Shown here one piece after another: positions 1-4,920 of a stretch of DNA of 12,954 nt; positions within the stretch are counted from its first letter, which is position 1, and each line of letters opens with the position of its first letter. Both the position numbers and the translations under genes were made by a program. The notes under the pieces are model-generated. The model worked only from the letters and a program-made list of their open reading frames with translations. It was not told the origin of the DNA and made no database searches. This DNA is from CAJXOW01 sp964421495 (GTDB lineage Bacteria; Bacteroidota; Rhodothermia; Balneolales; Balneolaceae). The stretch is from the NCBI GenBank assembly GCA_964421495.1, contig CAYQXO010000084.1, positions 1 through 12,954 of the forward strand. The letters are read 5' to 3'.

Positions 1-246
1 GTCCGGGTCCCCTTCACTTTCATGATTCAACGCCTGAAATTGCTGGGCAAATGCTCCGCCCATGTACACTTTGACTTCCTCGAATTCTGTAGTGTCTACT
101 TTCAGATTTTCAAACTTATTCACGCCGTCCTGATTATACGGCCTGAAATTTTGCAACTGTTTATTTTGTGCCAGTGCATCACTGACAAAGGTTCCCACTA
201 ACAACAGAGCCAGTAAAGATCCCAAGTATTGTTTTAACGTATTCAT
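1..246 (-). CDS. Secreted, probably porin-like outer-membrane protein, N-terminal part
   Basis: An open minus-strand frame runs from an ATG at 246 down to the left edge, giving 82 residues with no stop, so the C-terminus lies outside the window. Residues 1-26 form a clear Sec signal peptide: MNTLKQY, a hydrophobic stretch GSLLALLLVGTFV, and a likely signal peptidase site at SDALA|QN. The mature part begins NKQLQNFRPYNQDGVNKFE and contains the phrase VYMGGAFAQQFQALNH, whose alternating pattern of glycine, aromatic and Gln-Phe-Gln residues resembles the first beta strand of porin-type barrels in Bacteroidota. That assignment is inference from one strand; a secreted protein of another kind is possible. 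There is no Shine-Dalgarno sequence before the start, as is usual in this phylum. Existence is well supported, the product only weakly. Confidence 0.6.
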   Translation of the reverse strand, partial: MNTLKQYLGSLLALLLVGTFVSDALAQNKQLQNFRPYNQDGVNKFENLKVDTTEFEEVKVYMGGAFAQQFQALNHESEGDPD

Positions 247-600
247 AATAGAGAGTTTTGTTTTAAAAGGTTATTCAGTTCAATATGATTGAGTTCCTGC
301 TTTAAATAATTTCTTTAATTTTGCAACTACACTTATACTTAATGCAATTACCGTACCAAATAACATTCCGCCAACAAACAAATAAGGCTTATCGTTTTTC
401 TCATGATTATTAATCTGTTATTGTACCTTCTTTCCGGCGTGTTTAAATTTGATTTACCATTGGAGGGCTTGGTTGTGTGATTGCCGCCATATGCATCCGT
501 GCAAAGAACTCGCTACTTATTTTTGCATTAATGCAATATCCCTTTCACATTTACATCACTCCGAAATAATTCATTAATTACATAACCCGGTCAGAACAGC
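247..600. other. 354-bp intergenic region with a start-less small membrane ORF
   Basis: This AT-rich spacer separates two divergently transcribed genes. On the minus strand a frame at 417-280 encodes 45 residues ending in TGA. It contains NHEKNDKPYLFVGGML and then FGTVIALSISVV followed by AKLKKLFK, a believable single membrane segment with a positively charged C-terminal flank. It has no good start codon: a stop (TAA) directly precedes its first codon, and the only candidates are ATT at 414, TTG at 381 or the ATG at 366, which falls inside the hydrophobic stretch. It may be a small membrane protein with an unusual start or the remnant of a decayed gene. A promoter-like -7 box for the next gene lies at 518-525. 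I see nothing else here. Confidence 0.35.
518..525 (+). promoter_or_regulatory. Bacteroidota-type -7 box upstream of the 75-residue gene
   Basis: TATTTTTG matches the Bacteroidota housekeeping -7 consensus TAnnTTTG at every fixed position and lies about 75 bases before the ATG at 601. No TTG or TTTG is present at the expected -33 distance, so this is a weak promoter call. Confidence 0.3.
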
Positions 601-828
601 ATGAAATTATATGTAGCCCTAAAACTGCGTAACGGAGTGCGGTTGACGCATTTCAACGTGCCCAGCGGAATGGGAGATGCGGAAACGGAAATCATGATTC
701 AGGATAAGCTGGTGGAATCCGATCAGTTCCAAAAAGCAAAATTGATAGGTTGGAATACCGACAAGGAGGAACTTCGCCAATACATGCAGCAACGGTACGG
801 CTCTTTTTTCAAAGGGGAAGTGGATTGA
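601..828 (+). CDS. Unrecognised 75-residue protein
   Basis: The frame starts at ATG 601 and ends with TGA at 826-828. I do not recognise the family. The protein begins MKLYVALKLRNGVRLTHFNV, which reads as two short beta strands, followed by a charged, mostly helical C-terminal half (DAETEIMIQDKL, DKEELRQYMQQRY). There is no signal peptide or membrane segment, so it is probably cytoplasmic. The coding composition looks normal, and an exact -7 promoter match lies at 518-525. It converges on the dehydrogenase gene with only 15 bases between their stop codons. Within that gap and the adjacent bases a small CCGG-ataag-CCGG palindrome might help end transcription. The size, promoter and lack of a competing frame favour a real gene. 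Confidence 0.55.
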   Translation: MKLYVALKLRNGVRLTHFNVPSGMGDAETEIMIQDKLVESDQFQKAKLIGWNTDKEELRQYMQQRYGSFFKGEVD

Positions 829-843
829 CCGGATAAGCCGGAT

Positions 844-1878
844 TCATGCGTTTCCCGGGACCAGTACCACCTTACCGATATTTCGTCGATCCTCGATATA
901 CCGGTGAGCCTGCCGCACTTCCTCAAATGCAAACGTTTTATCCACGTGTGGATTCAGCCACCCGGCCTCGATACCCTCCAGCAGATACTGCATCCACCGG
1001 CGGGCCTTTTCGGTTTCGTGCCACAAGTGACCCAGATTAACCCCAAACACTCCCTTGTTTTTATTCATCAACGGTATCGGATGATGAAAAGGCATCTGTA
1101 ATACCGTTTTCAACAAATTCCATTTTCCCGACCAACCGCTGCTTCCCTTCCGGCTGGCCGAGGCCACCCCAAACATACCGAGCCGGCCCGTCGAGCGAAG
1201 TGCCCGATAGCTTTGTTTCCAATGGGCACCGCCCCGGGGATCGATAATCAGCTCAACGCCCCGCCGGTCGGTCAGCGACTGCACCACCTCATACCAATTC
1301 TCCTTATGATAGTCGATCGTTGCCTCTACCCCTCGCTGCCTGAGAAACGCATGTTTATGTCCGCCGGCCGTACCAAACACCGTCGCCCCGAGGTGAGTAG
1401 CTATATTCACGGCCGCCAGTCCCACTCCTCCCCCGGCATTGTGAATCAACACCGTTTCATAGCTTTGCAGCGATCCCATCACTTCAAGCAGTACATGGGC
1501 CGTCATATAGTTCACCGGGACGGCTGCAGCCTCTACATAGGAAAGCGAGTCCGGCTTTACAAATACCTGAGAAGGGGAGACCGTTACGTATTCCGACTGG
1601 CCCTTAAAGCGCGTCATAGCCACCACCGGCTGACCAATCCAGCTATCCTCCACCTCTGAACCGACTTCCTCCGCGATTCCCGATACTTCATAACCCATCA
1701 CGCAAGGCTTGGAAGGAGCATCCGGGTACAGCCCTTTCCGGGCCTGGATATCGGCAAAGTTCAATCCCGCCGCCTCAACCCTAATCAGCAACTCCCGGCC
1801 GGATGGTTTCGGTTTCGGACTTTCCCGGACCTCCAATACCTCGCAATTCCCGTCGGTCCTATTAACAATTTGCCTCAT
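844..1878 (-). CDS. Zinc-independent medium-chain dehydrogenase/reductase, VAT1/quinone-oxidoreductase type
   Basis: A 344-residue protein of the medium-chain dehydrogenase/reductase superfamily, at the typical length. The N-terminal GroES-like domain (about 1-125) contains VEAAGLNFADIQARKGLYP and MGYEVSG, matching quinone oxidoreductases and the VAT-1 branch. The GHE motif and cysteine ligands of zinc alcohol dehydrogenases are absent. The NAD(P)-binding Rossmann segment is at about 147-160 (NAGGGVGLAAVNIA), preceded by AAAVPVNYMTAH, a phrase typical of this branch. The expected role is NADPH-dependent reduction of quinones or other activated carbonyl/enone compounds in the cytoplasm; the substrate cannot be read from sequence. 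It starts at ATG 1878, about 48 bases downstream of an exact -7 promoter match on the same strand. It appears to be transcribed alone. Confidence 0.85.
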   Translation of the reverse strand: MRQIVNRTDGNCEVLEVRESPKPKPSGRELLIRVEAAGLNFADIQARKGLYPDAPSKPCVMGYEVSGIAEEVGSEVEDSWIGQPVVAMTRFKGQSEYVTVSPSQVFVKPDSLSYVEAAAVPVNYMTAHVLLEVMGSLQSYETVLIHNAGGGVGLAAVNIATHLGATVFGTAGGHKHAFLRQRGVEATIDYHKENWYEVVQSLTDRRGVELIIDPRGGAHWKQSYRALRSTGRLGMFGVASASRKGSSGWSGKWNLLKTVLQMPFHHPIPLMNKNKGVFGVNLGHLWHETEKARRWMQYLLEGIEAGWLNPHVDKTFAFEEVRQAHRYIEDRRNIGKVVLVPGNA

Positions 1879-1925
1879 AATTATCGCTTCCCGGTTTTAA
1901 TAACTAGGAGTCCGCCTGTCTTTTA

Positions 1926-1933
1926 CAAATCTA
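1926..1933 (-). promoter_or_regulatory. Bacteroidota-type -7 box for the dehydrogenase gene
   Basis: Read on the minus strand this is TAGATTTG, an exact TAnnTTTG match, 48 bases before the ATG at 1878. A TTTG at the usual -33 distance is not seen, so support is partial. Confidence 0.35.
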
Positions 1934-2040
1934 CAACAAATAGACAGTTGTCGGGATATCTTTTGACCGATTTTCGTTATAAACGATCCACCATTTTACC
2001 TCAATATCGGCCAAAATCCGCCTCAAATCGAACTTCATTT

Positions 2041-2070
2041 CGTTACGATCCGAAAAGTCCGACAGACTCC
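2041..2070 (-). repeat. Left copy of a 30-bp inverted repeat flanking the ZIP gene
   Basis: The reverse complement of 2041-2070 matches 3066-3095 at 29 of 30 positions; the only difference is A versus G near the end. The similarity continues more weakly for about another 20 bases leftward (2021-2040), where a degraded second arm (TCGAACTT) replaces the perfect TCGGACTT arm of the right copy. This copy therefore looks like an eroded version of the same palindromic element in the opposite orientation. Confidence 0.85.
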
Positions 2071-2172
2071 TGAAAATTATAATTTCAAATCAAAACTTAC
2101 TTCATTGTATATACAAATCGCAATTCCTATTTTATCATCGATCAAAGACAGTTTAAACACGATGAATTCTTC

Positions 2173-3027
2173 ATGGCTCAGCCTGCATCCAACTCCCGAT
2201 CGTGGGTACAATCCAATCCCGGCATTGCAGTTGTTGTAATCCTCTTTCTTCTTTTGACGGTTATCAGCCTGTACCAGGCCCTTTGGAAAGTGACCGCAAT
2301 CTCGTGGATCGCCTTTGCCGCGATGGCACTGGCGCTACCCTTTGGAAAGCGCCATCCGCAAAAAGAAACCTTGTCGGGATTAATAGCGGGCTACGGGTTA
2401 TCCAGCGGCGCCATGATCACCAGTGCCTGCATATTTCTGGTCCCTTCCGCTATCGGACATCATCCCGTTTACGGGGGATTCGGTATCGCGTTTGGCGTTA
2501 TGGCCGGATACGCCATTCACACACTGACGCATAATTTAACTCACCATACCGCCTTTACCGAACCGGTGGTACTGGAATTATCGGTTCATGCTCTCATGGC
2601 GGGACTGATTATTGGATCCGTTTATGCTGCAATGCCCGAATTGGGGCTGTTACTGGGCATCGCTATCGTATCGCACAAAAGTCCCGCCGGCTATGCGGCC
2701 GCGCGACGTCTGGCACGACGAGAAAAAGGCACGCTGCAAATGCTTATTCCCTCCTGCGCCATCGGGTTGACGGCCCTCCCCGTCAGTATGCTTTCCATTC
2801 CCGAAAACGCTATAACCAACGCCCTTATATTCGGCTTCGCAACGGGCGTTTTTATTCATGTAGCCATTGACTTCCTCCCCGAATGTGAAATCGGCGGCGA
2901 GATATTCAAGCATGCCGACCAGGATTCGATTTCTCACCACAAACTCGATTTCTATCGAAAGCGAGCTGTACTGACCACGTTCGCCGGCGGCCTGCTCGTT
3001 CTTCTGGCCTGGAGCTTGTTTCATTAA
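2173..3027 (+). CDS. ZIP-family divalent metal transporter
   Basis: A 284-residue integral membrane protein with about eight hydrophobic segments (roughly 17-38, 40-57, 68-92, 100-117, 135-152, 156-175, 190-208 and 212-234), plus a final one at 265-283. ZIP-family features are TM4 with SVHALMAG (His139) and TM5 with SHKSPAG (His168, Pro171), which correspond to the HNxPEG/HExPHE metal-site motifs, and HVAIDFLPE (His229, Asp233) near the end. The two TM4/TM5 glutamates are alanine here, so metal preference cannot be assumed. A histidine-rich stretch (THNLTHHT, 119-126) precedes TM4. ZIP proteins move zinc, iron or similar cations into the cytoplasm. The start is ATG 2173; a nearby ATG at 2162 is out of frame. 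A weak promoter candidate (TTG at 2105, TATTTTAT at 2129, 20-base spacing) lies upstream. Inverted repeats flank the gene. Confidence 0.75.
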   Translation: MAQPASNSRSWVQSNPGIAVVVILFLLLTVISLYQALWKVTAISWIAFAAMALALPFGKRHPQKETLSGLIAGYGLSSGAMITSACIFLVPSAIGHHPVYGGFGIAFGVMAGYAIHTLTHNLTHHTAFTEPVVLELSVHALMAGLIIGSVYAAMPELGLLLGIAIVSHKSPAGYAAARRLARREKGTLQMLIPSCAIGLTALPVSMLSIPENAITNALIFGFATGVFIHVAIDFLPECEIGGEIFKHADQDSISHHKLDFYRKRAVLTTFAGGLLVLLAWSLFH

Positions 3028-3065
3028 TACATTGATGGAGTTCTTCAAATAACCCAATATACCCG

Positions 3066-3112
3066 GGAGTCTGTCGGACTTTTCGGATCGTAGCGAACAA
3101 AGTCCGACAGAC
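3066..3112 (+). repeat. Right copy of the repeat: near-perfect palindromic element
   Basis: This copy contains a perfect 14-bp inverted repeat (GTCTGTCGGACTTT at 3069-3082 against AAAGTCCGACAGAC at 3099-3112) around a 16-base loop. Its first 30 bases are an inverted, 29/30 match to 2041-2070. It lies 39 bases after the ZIP stop and 29 bases before the ankyrin gene. The form suggests a REP-like dispersed palindrome or a bidirectional hairpin. There is no T-run after the stem, so it is not a standard intrinsic terminator. Confidence 0.85.
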
Positions 3113-3141
3113 ACCCAGGTAAACCAAAATCAATCGTTTCA

Positions 3142-3609
3142 ATGACTACCCGGAAATTTCTCGAAGCTGCTTTTCACGGACAGGTTTTCTCCGTCCGTTC
3201 AGCCGTTGAACAGGGAATCGATGTCGATACCCAGGATGAAGAGGGACAGTCAGCGCTCATGCTTGCCGCTTACAACGGACATACCCGGCTTGTGCGTTTC
3301 CTTTTAAAGCAGGGTGCCGATGTCAATTTGCGTAACCAGGATGGTCGCACATCTTTAATTTATGCTGCCAGCGGTCCTTTTCCCGAAACAGTAGACCTCC
3401 TGTTACATCACGATGCCAATCCAAATATTACCGATAAAATAGAGGGTTGGACCGCCCTGATGTTTGCTGCAGCCGAAGGTAATACCGATGTTGTCAAAAC
3501 CTTGCTCGCCCACGGAGCAAAACCGTCCATTACCGACGAAGATAACGATACGGCCCTCGATTTTGCCAGAGACAACAATCATCAAGAAGTCGTGGAACTT
3601 TTATCTTAG
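3142..3609 (+). CDS. Ankyrin-repeat protein
   Basis: A 155-residue protein made almost wholly of ankyrin repeats. The repeats fall at about 3-32 (divergent N-cap), 35-67 (GQSALMLAAYNGHTRLVRFL and on to GADVN), 68-101 (GRTSLIYAASG, then ETVDLLL), 102-134 (GWTALMFAAAEGNTDVVKTL, then HGA) and 135-155 (NDTALDFARDNNHQEVVELL, C-cap). The hallmark TALxxAA and VVxxLLxxGA phrases are intact. Ankyrin proteins act as protein-binding scaffolds; the partner is unknown. There is no signal peptide, so it is probably cytoplasmic. It lies on the same strand as the ZIP gene, 114 bases downstream, but a strong palindrome sits between them, so co-transcription is uncertain. The start at ATG 3142 has no Shine-Dalgarno sequence. 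Confidence 0.85.
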   Translation: MTTRKFLEAAFHGQVFSVRSAVEQGIDVDTQDEEGQSALMLAAYNGHTRLVRFLLKQGADVNLRNQDGRTSLIYAASGPFPETVDLLLHHDANPNITDKIEGWTALMFAAAEGNTDVVKTLLAHGAKPSITDEDNDTALDFARDNNHQEVVELLS

Positions 3610-3642
3610 TCGGTTGCATGACGCATTTGAGTTTCTTATTCC

Positions 3643-3674
3643 TGTAACATTCCTCCGGGAATACCCGTGTTACA
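3643..3674. terminator. Possible hairpin after the ankyrin gene
   Basis: TGTAACA (3643-3649) and TGTTACA (3668-3674) form a perfect 7-bp inverted repeat with an 18-base loop, 33 bases after the ankyrin stop. No T-tract follows, so its action as an intrinsic terminator is doubtful. It lies between two convergent genes, where a bidirectional terminator would be expected. Confidence 0.25.
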
Positions 3675-3759
3675 TGCAGCAGACTTTGTCTAAAATGAGG
3701 GAGGTTAAAGATAGTTGTTTTCTAATCCGCCCATACTACTAATGCGAAATGCCGTTTTA

Positions 3760-4644
3760 TCAGTTTCGAGAGGCATCCCACAATTCCACGTTGGATTTGT
3801 CATCGCCATGGACTTGCAGCATACCTTTTATATTATCGGAATCCACACGCCCATTAAAAATGTAATCCGTATCAGAAGTATTGGCTTTGAATCGGAATCG
3901 CCGTCCTTGCAGCACGGAATCTTCAACCTCTATCGTGTCTCCATCCCGGGTTAGTTCAAGTTTTACCGTCTGAAAAATTTGTTCAACCTGTAAACTAAAA
4001 GAGTGACCGTCTGCCTCCCAGGTCCAGTTACCACGGAGATCTGCCGGAATCACCCAAAAATAAATATCATGGTTCTTTTTATGTAACGTAAAGGTAGACG
4101 TCTTGTCATAGATAAATCCCGGTTCGTCTTTATCGGTCGACACCCGAACGTGTCGGTCGGGTTGCCAATCTCCCATATTGAACCGATGAGAAACCACTTT
4201 GGTTCCCGGCTCAAGCTGCTTCAGCAATTGAGGACGTAAATCCAGATTAACAGAAGGCAGCAAATAAAGGGTAACCACCGAAGCCCGGCTCACGTCCGTT
4301 TTAAATAAATCCTGTTCTAAAAATCGAACCTGGTCGGATACTCCCGCCGCTTTTGCATTAGACCGCGCTTCCCGGACCTTTTCAAGATCAATTTCAATTC
4401 CATGGCCATCCGCACCGGCACGAGCCGCTTCAATGACAATACGGCCATCGCCCGACCCAAGATCTATTACGTAATCTCCCTTCTGAACTTCCGCCATATC
4501 CAGCATTTTCTCCACTACAGGCTTGGGAGTAGGCACATCGGGAACATCTTTATCGTCCTCCTGCGCCTTTGCCTGCGTCACAATAAGAAGTAAAACAATT
4601 GTCCAGCCGATGACCCGCTTGGCGATATAAAATGATCTAGACAT
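3760..4644 (-). CDS. Exported class I SAM-dependent methyltransferase
   Basis: I place the start at ATG 4644, giving 294 residues that open with a signal peptide (basic YIAKR, hydrophobic VIGWTIVLLLIV, cleavage site about QAKA|QED, residue 27). The methyltransferase core follows: DVPTPKPVVEKMLDMA, motif I DLGSGDG (61-67), and an acidic residue in GIEID (Glu84) that should bind the SAM ribose. Next are TDVSRASVVTLYLLPSVNL and the family phrase VVSHRFNMGDWQPD (150-163). The last 100 residues form a predicted beta-rich domain (about 190-294) that begins near IYFWVIPADLRGNWTW. Similar signal-peptide-bearing methyltransferases occur widely in Gram-negative bacteria. The target is unknown, and the source of SAM outside the cytoplasm is unexplained. 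The in-frame extension to 4809 lacks protein-like character and would bury the signal peptide, so I reject it. Confidence 0.8.
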   Translation of the reverse strand: MSRSFYIAKRVIGWTIVLLLIVTQAKAQEDDKDVPDVPTPKPVVEKMLDMAEVQKGDYVIDLGSGDGRIVIEAARAGADGHGIEIDLEKVREARSNAKAAGVSDQVRFLEQDLFKTDVSRASVVTLYLLPSVNLDLRPQLLKQLEPGTKVVSHRFNMGDWQPDRHVRVSTDKDEPGFIYDKTSTFTLHKKNHDIYFWVIPADLRGNWTWEADGHSFSLQVEQIFQTVKLELTRDGDTIEVEDSVLQGRRFRFKANTSDTDYIFNGRVDSDNIKGMLQVHGDDKSNVELWDASRN

Positions 4645-4744
4645 CTTTATAAATTTATATTGTTGCCGGTTTGGATTATGAAACACTAACATACGAAAAA
4701 CTGATAGTTGGGCAAATATTCCTTCATTTACTTCTCCCGACCCC

Positions 4745-4770
4745 CGGCAGTTGGAGAAAACCGGCTGTCG
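4745..4770 (+). other. Imperfect hairpin between the methyltransferase and LOV kinase genes
   Basis: As plus-strand RNA, CGGCAGTTGG and CCGGCTGTCG can pair over 10 positions with three G-U pairs around a 6-base loop (AGAAAA). Minus-strand RNA would have three A-C mismatches instead. No plus-strand gene is nearby, so the role is unclear. The rest of the 4645-4920 gap is AT-rich and shows no ORF I can support. Confidence 0.25.
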
Positions 4771-4852
4771 CCTCATCCGTTGTACTGTCGAGGAAACCCG
4801 TAAATGCAAAGCGCTTTATGAACTGGATACATAAAATCTCTTACTGATAAAC

Positions 4853-4875
4853 AAAAAAGGCATTGCACGTATACC
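4853..4875 (-). terminator. Likely intrinsic terminator of the kaiC-like/LOV kinase operon
   Basis: On the minus strand, GGTAT-acgtgca-ATGCC forms a short 5-bp stem (one G-U pair), followed directly by TTTTTT. It starts 46 bases after the kinase stop codon. The stem is weak, but the T-run and position are right for an intrinsic terminator. Confidence 0.45.
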
Positions 4876-4920
4876 TCACCCGGCCTCCTGATTACTAAAA
4901 TTAAAAGCCGACTGGAATAC

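Noticed and set aside
829..841. CCGG-ataag-CCGG palindrome between convergent stops as a terminator
   Set aside because: The stem is only four base pairs with no T-tract; too weak to list as a feature.
1213..1659. 148-residue plus-strand frame antisense to the dehydrogenase
   Set aside because: Rich in His/Arg and without domain character; it is the complement of a well-supported gene.
2650..3114. 154-residue minus-strand frame over the ZIP gene
   Set aside because: Antisense shadow of the ZIP transporter, whose membrane segments and ZIP motifs are clear.
4645..4809. N-terminal extension of the methyltransferase frame to an ATG at 4809
   Set aside because: The extra 55 residues lack protein-like character and would place the signal peptide internally; ATG 4644 begins right at the signal peptide.
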